Source: Oxalobacteraceae bacterium UBA5157 (GTDB lineage Bacteria > Pseudomonadota > Gammaproteobacteria > Burkholderiales > Burkholderiaceae_D). From it: DNA of 12,362 bases. This document shows positions 5,475 to 12,362 of this stretch, piece by piece. Every line of letters starts with the position of its first letter. The first letter of the stretch is position 1. A model generated the notes under the pieces. It saw only the letters and a program-made list of their open reading frames with translations. It was not told the DNA's origin and ran no database searches. The position numbers and the translations under genes are program-made. The stretch covers positions 1 to 12,362 of the forward strand of contig DHXL01000328.1 of the NCBI GenBank assembly GCA_002415335.1. Direction: 5' to 3'.

Positions 5475-7190
5475 ATGAGTTTAGAAATCACCGGCGCGGA
5501 AATTGTCGTGCGCTGCCTGGCCGAGGAGGGTGTTGAACACGTGTTCGGTTATCCCGGCGGCGCAGTGCTCTACATCTACGACGCCATCTTCAATCAAGAC
5601 AAATTCCAGCATATCCTGGTCCGCCATGAACAGGCAGCCGTCCATGCAGCCGATGCGTATTCGCGCAGCTCGCAAAAGGTTGGCGTGGCTCTCGTTACGT
5701 CCGGCCCCGGCGTCACCAATGCAGTGACCGGTCTGGCCACGGCCTATATGGATTCGATCCCGATGGTGGTCATTACCGGCCAGGTGCCATCTTACGCGAT
5801 CGGGCAGGACGCGTTTCAGGAATGCGATACGGTCGGTATTACGCGCCCGTGCGTCAAGCACAACTTTCTCGTCAAGGACGTCAAGGACCTGGCGCTGACA
5901 ATGAAGAAAGCGTTCTTTATCGCCACTACAGGCCGGCCCGGCCCGGTACTGGTCGATATTCCCAAAGACATCAGCATGCACAAGTGCGCGTACGAGTATC
6001 CGAAAGAGCTCGAAATGCGCTCGTACAAGCCGGTTGATAAGGGCCATTCCGGTCAGATTCGCAAGGCGGTGCAATTGCTGCTGCATGCGGAGCGTCCGAT
6101 GATTTACACCGGCGGTGGCGTGATCCTGGCGAATGCGGCTGCGGAGCTGAACAAGTTGGTCGATCGGCTCGGTTTCCCGTGCACCAATACCCTGATGGGT
6201 TTAGGCGGATACAAGGCATCCAGCGAGAATTTCGTCGGTATGCCCGGTATGCACGGAACTTACGAAGCCAACATGGCGATGCAGCATTCCGACGTGTTGA
6301 TCGCGATCGGCGCGCGCTTCGACGACCGGGTGATCGGCAACCCTAAACATTTTTCATCCAATCCGCGCAAGATTATTCACATCGACATCGATCCGTCGTC
6401 GATTTCAAAGCGCGTCAAGGTCGATATCCCGATTGTCGGCAACGTCAAGGACGTGCTGCAGGAATTGCTGGCGCAGCTTGAGGCCGCCGACGCCAAGCCG
6501 AATAGCGGCGCGTTGTCCGATTGGTGGAAACAGATCAATCAATGGCGCGCACGCAACTGCCTGGCTTACCCGACTTCGAACAAAGCCATCAAGCCCCAGG
6601 CGGTGGTCGAAAAAGTCTGGGACATCACGAAGGGCGATGCGTTCATCACCTCCGACGTCGGCCAGCATCAGATGTGGGCTGCGCAATATTACAAGTTCGA
6701 CAAGCCACGCCGCTGGATTAATTCCGGCGGTTTGGGGACGATGGGTGTCGGTCTGCCGTATGCGATGGGGGTACAGATGGCGAACCCCGGTGCGACCGTA
6801 GCCTGCATCACCGGCGAAGGATCGATCCAGATGTGTATCCAGGAATTGGCGACCTGCAAGCAGTATCACCTGACGCCGAAGATCATCCTGTTGAACAACC
6901 GTTTTCTCGGGATGGTGCGCCAGTGGCAGGAAATCGATTACGGTTCGCGCTATTCCGAGTCGTACATGGATTCGCTGCCGGACTTCACCAAACTGGCGGA
7001 ATCGTTCGGCCATGTCGGCATGAAAATCGAGAATCCGAAGGATGTCGACGGCGCGTTGAAAGAAGCGTTTGCGATGAAAGACAAGCTGGTGTTCATGAAT
7101 TTCATCACGGATCAAACCGAAAACGTCTGGCCCATGGTCAAGGCAGGAAAAGGCTTGACTGAAATGCTTTTGGGTTCGGAGGATCTGTAG
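5475..7190 (+). CDS. ilvI: Acetolactate synthase large (catalytic) subunit
   Basis: This 571-residue ThDP enzyme condenses pyruvate with pyruvate (valine/leucine path) or with 2-oxobutyrate (isoleucine path) in the cytoplasm. The N-terminal PYR domain has EEGVEHVFGYPGGAVLYIYD and the catalytic Glu52 in RHEQAA that activates ThDP. The central FAD/Rossmann-like domain covers about 190-330. The C-terminal PP domain has TGEGSIQM...LLNN, the ThDP-Mg site, where the usual Asp of GDG is Glu448. The length and the FLGMVRQWQ block match the IlvI/IlvB family; ilvB would be an equally fair symbol. The start ATG at 5475 has AAAGGAA (5462-5468) before it. Only 2 bp separate its stop from ilvH, so the subunits are cotranslated. 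Confidence 0.97.
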   Translation: MSLEITGAEIVVRCLAEEGVEHVFGYPGGAVLYIYDAIFNQDKFQHILVRHEQAAVHAADAYSRSSQKVGVALVTSGPGVTNAVTGLATAYMDSIPMVVITGQVPSYAIGQDAFQECDTVGITRPCVKHNFLVKDVKDLALTMKKAFFIATTGRPGPVLVDIPKDISMHKCAYEYPKELEMRSYKPVDKGHSGQIRKAVQLLLHAERPMIYTGGGVILANAAAELNKLVDRLGFPCTNTLMGLGGYKASSENFVGMPGMHGTYEANMAMQHSDVLIAIGARFDDRVIGNPKHFSSNPRKIIHIDIDPSSISKRVKVDIPIVGNVKDVLQELLAQLEAADAKPNSGALSDWWKQINQWRARNCLAYPTSNKAIKPQAVVEKVWDITKGDAFITSDVGQHQMWAAQYYKFDKPRRWINSGGLGTMGVGLPYAMGVQMANPGATVACITGEGSIQMCIQELATCKQYHLTPKIILLNNRFLGMVRQWQEIDYGSRYSESYMDSLPDFTKLAESFGHVGMKIENPKDVDGALKEAFAMKDKLVFMNFITDQTENVWPMVKAGKGLTEMLLGSEDL

Positions 7191-7192
7191 CC

Positions 7193-7684
7193 ATGCGACA
7201 TATCGTTTCTGTATTGCTGGAAAATGAGGCCGGCGCGTTGTCGCGTGTGGTTGGTTTGTTCTCGGCGCGCGGCTATAACATCGAGACTTTGACGGTAGCG
7301 CCGACGGAAGATGCGACGCTGTCGCGCATGACCATCGTCACCAGCGGTTCGGACGACGTGATTGAACAAATCACCAAGCATCTGAATCGCCTGATCGAGG
7401 TCGTCAAGGTGGTCGACTTGACCGAGGGCGCACATATCGAACGCGAGTTGATGCTGATCAAGGTCCGTGCGGTCGGCAAGGAACGTGAAGAAATGAAGCG
7501 TACCGCGGATATTTTCCGTGGTCGCATCATCGACGTCACGGAAAAGACTTATACGATCGAACTGACCGGGAACAAGACGAAGCTCGACGCGTTCATCGAC
7601 TCGATCGACCGCACTGCGATCCTGGAAACCGTCCGTACCGGCGGCTCCGGCATTGGCCGTGGCGAACGCATACTCAAAGTTTGA
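7193..7684 (+). CDS. ilvH: Acetolactate synthase small (regulatory) subunit
   Basis: The 163-residue protein has the same length as E. coli IlvH. An N-terminal ACT domain begins MRHIVSVLLENEAGALSRVV and continues through RGYNIETLTVAPTED, and a C-terminal domain follows from about residue 80. Small subunits activate the catalytic subunit and give feedback inhibition by valine. Gly14, Ser17 and Asn29, where changes in E. coli IlvH reduce valine sensitivity, are all kept, so valine control is likely. GGAGGA (7178-7183), inside the end of ilvI, lies 9 nt before the start. Confidence 0.97.
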   Translation: MRHIVSVLLENEAGALSRVVGLFSARGYNIETLTVAPTEDATLSRMTIVTSGSDDVIEQITKHLNRLIEVVKVVDLTEGAHIERELMLIKVRAVGKEREEMKRTADIFRGRIIDVTEKTYTIELTGNKTKLDAFIDSIDRTAILETVRTGGSGIGRGERILKV

Positions 7685-7742
7685 TAGTTAACAGATAGTG
7701 CTGGGGACAGCGGAGGGCGTCGAGCCGACCGCATCAATTATC

Positions 7743-7770
7743 TTGCATCCCTTCGTCCCGAAACAATAAC
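7743..7770 (+). promoter_or_regulatory. Possible secondary promoter before ilvC
   Basis: The 107-bp ilvH-ilvC gap holds TTGCAT (7743-7748) and, 16 bp on, AATAAC (7765-7770), each four of six consensus bases. No terminator was seen in the gap, so ilvC may be read both from upstream and from here. Weak call. Confidence 0.25.
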
Positions 7771-7791
7771 GATTTCAACCTAGGAATAATC

Positions 7792-8808
7792 ATGAAAGTT
7801 TATTACGATAAAGACTGCGACTTGTCGCTAATCAAAGGCAAGAACGTGACCATCATCGGCTACGGTTCCCAGGGTCACGCGCACGCACAGAACCTGAACG
7901 ACTCCGGCTGCAAAGTCACTGTCGCTTTGCGCAAAGACGGCGCATCCTGGAGCAAAGCAAAGAACGCAGGCCTGAACGTGATGGAAGTCAACGAAGCGGT
8001 CAAGGCGGCCGACGTCATCATGATCTTGCTGCCGGATGAAAACATCGCCCAGGTCTACAATGAAAACGTCGCGCCATACGCCAAGCAAGGCGCAGTACTA
8101 GCTTTCGCGCACGGTTTCAACGTCCATTACGGTCAAGTCGTACCGCGCGCAGATCTCGACGTGATCATGATCGCGCCGAAAGCGCCGGGCCATACGGTGC
8201 GTAGTACCTACACGCAAGGTGGCGGCGTGCCGCATTTGATCGCGATCTATCAAGACAAGTCGGGCAACGCGCGCGATATCGCCTTGTCGTATGCGATGGC
8301 CAATGGCGGCGGCCGTGCCGGCATCATCGAGACCAACTTCCGTGAAGAAACCGAAACCGATCTGTTCGGCGAGCAAGCGGTACTGTGCGGCGGTACGGTC
8401 GAATTGATCAAGGCCGGTTTCGAGACTCTGGTGGAAGGCGGTTATGCCCCTGAGATGGCCTACTTCGAATGTCTACATGAACTGAAACTGATCGTCGACT
8501 TGATTTATGAAGGCGGGATCGCCAACATGAATTATTCGATCTCAAATAACGCCGAGTACGGCGAATACGTGACCGGGCCGCGCATCGTAACCGAAGACAC
8601 AAAAAATGCAATGCGCCAATGCCTGAAAGACATTCAAACGGGTGAATACGCGAAGAGCTTCATCCTGGAAAACAAGGCTGGCGCACCGACCCTGATTTCC
8701 CGCCGTCGTTTAACGGCCGAACATCAGATCGAAGAGGTCGGCAGCAAGCTGCGGGCGATGATGCCTTGGATTGCAAAGAACAAGCTGGTCGATCAGTCCA
8801 AGAACTAA
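7792..8808 (+). CDS. ilvC: Ketol-acid reductoisomerase (class I, NADP-type)
   Basis: This enzyme converts acetolactate or acetohydroxybutyrate to the dihydroxy acid using NADPH and Mg2+, the second common step of branched-chain amino acid synthesis. The N-terminal Rossmann motif is GYGSQGHAHA (from Gly23). Arg47 and Ser52 follow at the NADP-phosphate loop. The C-terminal knotted helical domain has the metal ligands Asp190 and Glu194 in ETDLFGEQ, plus the CLHELKLIVDLIYEGGI block. At 338 residues it is the short class I form, not the 490-residue enterobacterial form. AGGA lies 6 nt before the ATG. A rho-independent terminator follows the stop. Product passes to IlvD, which is not in the window. 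Confidence 0.98.
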   Translation: MKVYYDKDCDLSLIKGKNVTIIGYGSQGHAHAQNLNDSGCKVTVALRKDGASWSKAKNAGLNVMEVNEAVKAADVIMILLPDENIAQVYNENVAPYAKQGAVLAFAHGFNVHYGQVVPRADLDVIMIAPKAPGHTVRSTYTQGGGVPHLIAIYQDKSGNARDIALSYAMANGGGRAGIIETNFREETETDLFGEQAVLCGGTVELIKAGFETLVEGGYAPEMAYFECLHELKLIVDLIYEGGIANMNYSISNNAEYGEYVTGPRIVTEDTKNAMRQCLKDIQTGEYAKSFILENKAGAPTLISRRRLTAEHQIEEVGSKLRAMMPWIAKNKLVDQSKN

Positions 8809-8825
8809 GTCCTGGCTTTGCAACG

Positions 8826-8858
8826 AATGGGGCTACACTATGTAGCCCCATTTTTATT
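8826..8858 (+). terminator. Rho-independent terminator after ilvC
   Basis: An 11-bp perfect stem (8826-8836 with 8842-8852, core ATGGGGCTAC/GTAGCCCCAT), a 5-nt loop (ACTAT) and a T-rich tail (TTTTTATT, 8851-8858) form a textbook intrinsic terminator 17 bp after the ilvC stop. It ends only 11 bp before the next gene's ATG, so that gene must be read through or started from a promoter inside or near ilvC. Confidence 0.9.
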
Positions 8859-8869
8859 GGAGAAGTGCC

Positions 8870-9613
8870 ATGCGTCGCTTGAGGATCGTGTTACTGCCAG
8901 CTCTTTTGCTTGCGTACGTCGGCGCGGCGCAGGCGCAGATGCAAACTTCCGGCACTCTGGTTGTCGTCCCCGCTTATGGCGAAGTCAAACACGTCAACGA
9001 CGAAGCTCATGTGACACTGATGATTGAGGAACAAGACAAGGACAAGGCCGCAGCGGCATCACGAGTCAATCAAAAAATGAGGCAGGGTGTCGAGATAATC
9101 AAACGGGAAGATCCGCAGGCAATCCTCAAGACGCGCGGTTATTACACCTATCCGGTCTATCCGGAAGATCAGTCGCGCCCAAACAACAAACTGCCGCAAC
9201 CGGCAGGCTGGCGAGTCGGGCAGTACCTGGAAGTGACCACGACCAACCTTGGAATTCTGCCCAAAACGGTCGCTGCGGCGCAGAAAATATTGACATTCAA
9301 TGGCTTACAATTCGATTTGACAGACGCGACCGCCAGACAGCTGGATCAGAGGCGCATCGATGCAACGTACAAGAACCTGAGCGAGCGTATCGCGGCGATC
9401 GCCAAGACGATGGGGCGCAATGTGGCGGATGCGGTACTGGATACAGTCGACTTCGAAGGCTCCGGCGCATATGCGCATAACGAGGCTGCACCGCAGATGA
9501 AGATGATGGGTGCGGCCTCGTCGCAGAAACCCACGCCGGTGGAAGAACCGAGTTTCGAGCCGGGTGAGACTACCTTGCAATTGCACGTCGTCGGTAGAGT
9601 CAAATTCAGGTGA
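8870..9613 (+). CDS. SIMPL domain (DUF541) secreted protein
   Basis: The 247-residue product has a signal peptide: basic MRRLR, a hydrophobic core, and AQA before residue 23. The mature part opens GTLVVVPAYGEVKHVNDEAHVTLMIEEQDKDKAAAASRVNQKM, the typical SIMPL start, followed by ILKTRGYYTYPVY and a YLEVTTTNL strand. A lower-complexity Met/Pro/Glu linker sits near 205-228, and a last strand (TTLQLHVVGRVKFR) closes the domain. SIMPL proteins are periplasmic or outer-membrane associated; the family is linked to oxidative or envelope stress in some bacteria, but the biochemical role is unclear. GGAG (8859-8862) serves as ribosome site and directly abuts the terminator's T-tail. It does not belong functionally to the ilv or phospholipid genes. 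Confidence 0.88.
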   Translation: MRRLRIVLLPALLLAYVGAAQAQMQTSGTLVVVPAYGEVKHVNDEAHVTLMIEEQDKDKAAAASRVNQKMRQGVEIIKREDPQAILKTRGYYTYPVYPEDQSRPNNKLPQPAGWRVGQYLEVTTTNLGILPKTVAAAQKILTFNGLQFDLTDATARQLDQRRIDATYKNLSERIAAIAKTMGRNVADAVLDTVDFEGSGAYAHNEAAPQMKMMGAASSQKPTPVEEPSFEPGETTLQLHVVGRVKFR

Positions 9614-9679
9614 GGAAACGCATTTATAGCCCGATATCGCCATCGCCATGTCTGCCCGTGATGACCGGCAACGCCGGAG

Positions 9680-9708
9680 GTTACATTTGTCCGCCGCTCG
9701 TCTAGAAT
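9680..9708 (+). promoter_or_regulatory. Sigma-70-like promoter for psd-pssA
   Basis: GTTACA (9680-9685, four of six) and TAGAAT (9703-9708, five of six) are separated by the ideal 17 bp. Transcription would start near 9715, about 38 nt before the psd start. This is the best promoter-like sequence in the window. Confidence 0.55.
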
Positions 9709-9752
9709 AGCCACGCTTTTACCCTTGAATCCAATTACAATCCGGAGCACTG

Positions 9753-10391
9753 TTGAATAATTATCCGCACCCAATCATTGCCCGCGAGGGCTGGCCCTTC
9801 CTCGGCATCGCGATCGTACTCGCCGCATTGGTGACTTATTTTTCGGCCGTCTGGTCGATTCCGCTCTGGATCATCGCGCTGTTCGTGCTGCAGTTCTTCC
9901 GCGATCCGGCGCGCACGATCCCGCAGCATCCGAACGCAGTACTGTCCCCAGCCGATGGCCGCATCGTTGTCGTCGAAAAAACACAAGATCCGTACGCGAA
10001 TCGCGAGGCGTTGAAAATCAGCGTTTTCATGAATGTGTTCAACGTCCATTCGAATCGGGCGCCGGTCGATGGGAAAATTCAAGATGTACGGTATTTCCCC
10101 GGTAAGTTCGTCAACGCCGATCTCGACAAGGCGTCGGTCGAAAACGAGCGTAACGCGCTGATAATCACCGCGGCCAACGGCCAGACCGTGACCTGCGTAC
10201 AAGTGGCGGGTCTGATCGCGCGCCGCATCCTGTGCTACGTGCGGAGCGGCGAGACCCTCGCGCGCGGACAGCGTTACGGCTTTATTCGTTTCGGTTCGCG
10301 GGTCGACGTGTATTTGCCGCTGACGGCGACGCCAAAGGTCACGGTGGGCGATAAGGTGTCGGCGACCGAAACGATTCTGGCCGAGTTCTGA
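9753..10391 (+). CDS. psd: Phosphatidylserine decarboxylase (short form) proenzyme
   Basis: The enzyme decarboxylates phosphatidylserine to phosphatidylethanolamine at the inner membrane. The 212-residue product is the short type, with a hydrophobic N-terminal segment at about 17-48 and the block SPADGRIVVVE (Asp68). NVHSNRAP (His99) and FGSRVDVYLP near the C-terminus complete the set. The proenzyme cuts itself between Gly181 and Ser182, and Ser182 becomes the pyruvoyl group. Asp68, His99 and Ser182 fit the known Asp/His/Ser self-processing set. The start is a TTG at 9753 with GGAG (9744-9747) 5 nt upstream. No ATG lies near, and starting later would remove the membrane segment. pssA, which makes the substrate, follows 31 bp downstream. 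Confidence 0.95.
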   Translation: MNNYPHPIIAREGWPFLGIAIVLAALVTYFSAVWSIPLWIIALFVLQFFRDPARTIPQHPNAVLSPADGRIVVVEKTQDPYANREALKISVFMNVFNVHSNRAPVDGKIQDVRYFPGKFVNADLDKASVENERNALIITAANGQTVTCVQVAGLIARRILCYVRSGETLARGQRYGFIRFGSRVDVYLPLTATPKVTVGDKVSATETILAEF

Positions 10392-10422
10392 TAGTCAACG
10401 AGCAGCAGAGAACGGAATCCGC

Positions 10423-11295
10423 ATGGCAAGCTTTAATCGTCGCAAAGCCAAGAGCAGGCTGGCCTTCCCCAAAATGCGGCGGGGCGCCGGGCGGTCCCAG
10501 CTAGAGGCAGGGGCAGGCGGTGCGACTCACCCCACGTTGCGGCGGCGCGGCATCTACCTGCTGCCCAATGCGTTTACGACGGCCGCGCTGTTTTGCGGGT
10601 TCTATGCGATCGTGATGGCGATGAATCTCAAGTTCGATCACGCATCGATTGCGATTTTTGCCGCCATGTTGCTGGACGGGATAGATGGTCGCGTGGCGCG
10701 CCTGACCAATACCCAGAGCGAATTCGGCGCCCAGTACGATAGCCTGTCGGATATGGTGTCGTTCGGCGCTGCGCCGGCCCTGGTGGTTTACGAGTGGTCA
10801 TTGCGCGGCTTGGGCAAGCTGGGCTGGCTGGCGGCGTTTGTCTATTGCGCCGGTGCCGCATTGCGACTGGCGCGTTTCAATACGAATATCGCCGTGGTCG
10901 ACAAACGGTATTTCCAGGGATTGCCGAGTCCGGCCGCCGCGGCGCTGGTTGCCGGCTTCATCTGGTTAATGGATGACCTGCGCTTTGCCGGTACCGACCT
11001 GAGCTGGATATCATGGGCAATCACGGTATTCGGCGGACTGACGATGGTGACGAACGTACCGTTTTACAGTTTCAAGGACATTAATTTCCGTAAGTCGGTG
11101 CCGTTTATTGCCATCTTTCTGATCGTGCTTGGATTCGTCGCCATATCGAGCGACCCGCCCAAGGTGTTCTTCGGTTTGTTTGTCACCTACGGCCTGTCGG
11201 GCTATGTGATTTTCTTCTGGCGTCTGTTCAAGGGCAAGCCGGTCAGTATCATACAAACCGAGATCGAATCAGCGGATGACGAGGATCTGCACTAA
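10423..11295 (+). CDS. pssA: CDP-diacylglycerol-serine O-phosphatidyltransferase
   Basis: The enzyme joins CDP-diacylglycerol and L-serine to phosphatidylserine in the membrane, supplying Psd. The CDP-alcohol phosphatidyltransferase signature DGxxAR(8x)GxxxDxxxD is complete: Asp88-Gly89, Ala92-Arg93, Gly102, Asp106 and Asp110, the metal and substrate site. Several membrane segments follow (about 45-65, 125-150, 160-180, 195-215, 225-243 and 248-268), and the tail is acidic (SADDEDLH). This is the membrane-embedded type II enzyme, unlike the phospholipase D-like E. coli form. The N-terminus has about 45 basic residues before RRRGIYLLPN. The ribosome site is weak (ACGGAA). It is probably cotranscribed with psd. 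Confidence 0.95.
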   Translation: MASFNRRKAKSRLAFPKMRRGAGRSQLEAGAGGATHPTLRRRGIYLLPNAFTTAALFCGFYAIVMAMNLKFDHASIAIFAAMLLDGIDGRVARLTNTQSEFGAQYDSLSDMVSFGAAPALVVYEWSLRGLGKLGWLAAFVYCAGAALRLARFNTNIAVVDKRYFQGLPSPAAAALVAGFIWLMDDLRFAGTDLSWISWAITVFGGLTMVTNVPFYSFKDINFRKSVPFIAIFLIVLGFVAISSDPPKVFFGLFVTYGLSGYVIFFWRLFKGKPVSIIQTEIESADDEDLH

Positions 11296-11379
11296 ACAAT
11301 TCGGGTGCTCGTTCGCGATCGGATCGGCAACGAACCATTCAAAACCGACGCATCGATAGAATTTTCCAAGGAGTACAGC

Positions 11380-12362
11380 ATGACCACCAACGCATCAAAC
11401 AAGCTCATTATTTTCGACACCACACTACGCGATGGCGAGCAGTCTCCCGGAGCATCGATGACGAAGGATGAAAAAATCCGGATCGCGAGACAATTGGAGC
11501 GGATGAAGGTGGACGTGATCGAAGCGGGATTTGCGGCGGCATCGCAAGGCGATTTCGAGTCGATCAAGGCGATTGCCGGCTTGATCAAGGATTCCACCGT
11601 GTGCTCGCTGTCACGCGCCAACGACCGCGACATTTCGCGTGCGGTAGAAGCGCTTGCGCCTGCGTCCAGGAAGCGTATCCACACTTTCATCGCAACGTCG
11701 GCTTTGCATATGGAAAAGAAGCTGCGCATGACGCCGGATCAGGTGTTCGAGCAGGCCAGGCAGGCCGTCCGCTTTGCGCGCAAGTTCACCGACGACATCG
11801 AGTTCAGCCCGGAAGACGGCAGCCGTTCCGACATGGACTTTCTTTGCCGCGTAATCGAAGCGGTGATCACCGAGGGCGCGACCACGATCAATTTTGCCGA
11901 CACGGTCGGCTATGCCGTGCCTGAAATGTACGGCAACATGATCAAGACCTTGCGTCAGCGCATTCCGAATGCCGACAAGGCGGTCTGGTCCGTGCATTGC
12001 CATAACGATCTCGGCATGGCAGTCGCCAACTCGCTGGCCGGTGTCATGATCGGCGGCGCGCGTCAGATCGAATGCACGATCAACGGCTTAGGCGAGCGCG
12101 CCGGCAACACCGCGTTGGAAGAAATCGTGATGGCAGTGCGTACCCGTAAGGATTATTTCAATCTGGAACTCTCCATCGATACGACGCAGATCGTGCCGGC
12201 CTCCAAGCTGGTATCGCAAATTACCGGTTTCGCGGTCCAGCCGAACAAGGCGGTGGTGGGCGCAAACGCGTTCGCGCATGCTTCCGGCATCCATCAGGAT
12301 GGCGTGTTGAAAGCGCGCGATACCTACGAAATCATGCGTGCCGAAGACGTGGGCTGGAGCGC
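11380..12362 (+). CDS. leuA: 2-isopropylmalate synthase, 3' end beyond the window
   Basis: LeuA condenses 2-oxoisovalerate with acetyl-CoA, the committed step to leucine. The visible 327 residues cover the TIM-barrel catalytic domain. FDTTLRDGEQSPG (residues 12-24, with Arg17 and Asp18 at the active site), HCHNDLGMAVAN (206-217, with metal ligands His206 and His208), GLGERAGN (236-243) and HASGIHQDG (300-308) are all present. The C-terminal leucine-sensing domain lies outside, so feedback control cannot be judged. AAGGAG (11368-11373) stands 6 nt before the ATG. The 84-bp gap after pssA shows no clear terminator, so leuA may be partly cotranscribed with psd-pssA. Confidence 0.97.
   Translation, partial: MTTNASNKLIIFDTTLRDGEQSPGASMTKDEKIRIARQLERMKVDVIEAGFAAASQGDFESIKAIAGLIKDSTVCSLSRANDRDISRAVEALAPASRKRIHTFIATSALHMEKKLRMTPDQVFEQARQAVRFARKFTDDIEFSPEDGSRSDMDFLCRVIEAVITEGATTINFADTVGYAVPEMYGNMIKTLRQRIPNADKAVWSVHCHNDLGMAVANSLAGVMIGGARQIECTINGLGERAGNTALEEIVMAVRTRKDYFNLELSIDTTQIVPASKLVSQITGFAVQPNKAVVGANAFAHASGIHQDGVLKARDTYEIMRAEDVGWS

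Noticed and set aside
6405..7115. 236-codon minus-strand open frame inside ilvI
   Set aside because: It is antisense to a strongly conserved enzyme and its translation shows no domain. It is a codon-bias shadow.
9665..9677. CCGGC-AAC-GCCGG hairpin after the SIMPL gene as a terminator
   Set aside because: The stem is only 5 bp with a 3-nt loop, and no T-run follows directly.
11357..11362. TAGAAT as a -10 box for a leuA promoter
   Set aside because: No -35-like sequence lies 16-18 bp upstream, and transcription would start inside the ribosome site of leuA.

Overview
The window looks like chromosomal DNA from a betaproteobacterium of the order Burkholderiales, most likely Oxalobacteraceae (Herbaspirillum/Herminiimonas/Collimonas-like). 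The reasons are a moderately GC-rich composition, the gene order ilvI-ilvH-ilvC-psd-pssA-leuA that I associate with this order, and the DUF3619/DUF3106 pair beside an ECF sigma factor. The genus is inferred from content and not proven. I see no mobile element, tRNA, rRNA or CRISPR array.

Left part, minus strand (1-1910): a GMC-family FAD oxidoreductase whose 3' end runs off the window, preceded 9 bp upstream by a small Tat-signal protein resembling gluconate 2-dehydrogenase subunit 3. Together they look like a periplasmic dehydrogenase pair. Divergent from it (2054-2791, plus) is a conserved hypothetical protein with an FFLDDLY motif.

Middle part, minus strand (4957 down to 2786): a compact four-gene unit of an ECF-type sigma factor, a single-pass membrane protein (DUF3619), a secreted protein with repeated LTPxQ-like motifs (DUF3106) and an RDD-family membrane protein. 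Stops and starts overlap or nearly touch. The order sigma / one-TM protein / periplasmic Q-rich helical protein resembles sigma / anti-sigma / periplasmic sensor modules and is the best candidate here for a poorly described regulatory system.

A 517-bp non-coding region (4958-5474) separates this unit from the biosynthetic genes. It holds a 12-bp perfect palindrome, a strong 7-bp hairpin and weak promoter-like sequences.

Right part, plus strand: ilvI and ilvH (acetolactate synthase large and small subunits), ilvC (ketol-acid reductoisomerase), a rho-independent terminator, a secreted SIMPL-domain protein, then psd and pssA (phosphatidylethanolamine synthesis, behind a good sigma-70-like promoter), and leuA (2-isopropylmalate synthase) cut by the right edge. 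IlvIH and IlvC carry out the first two common steps of valine/isoleucine synthesis, and LeuA branches from the valine precursor to leucine. Between them PssA and Psd make phosphatidylserine and decarboxylate it to phosphatidylethanolamine.
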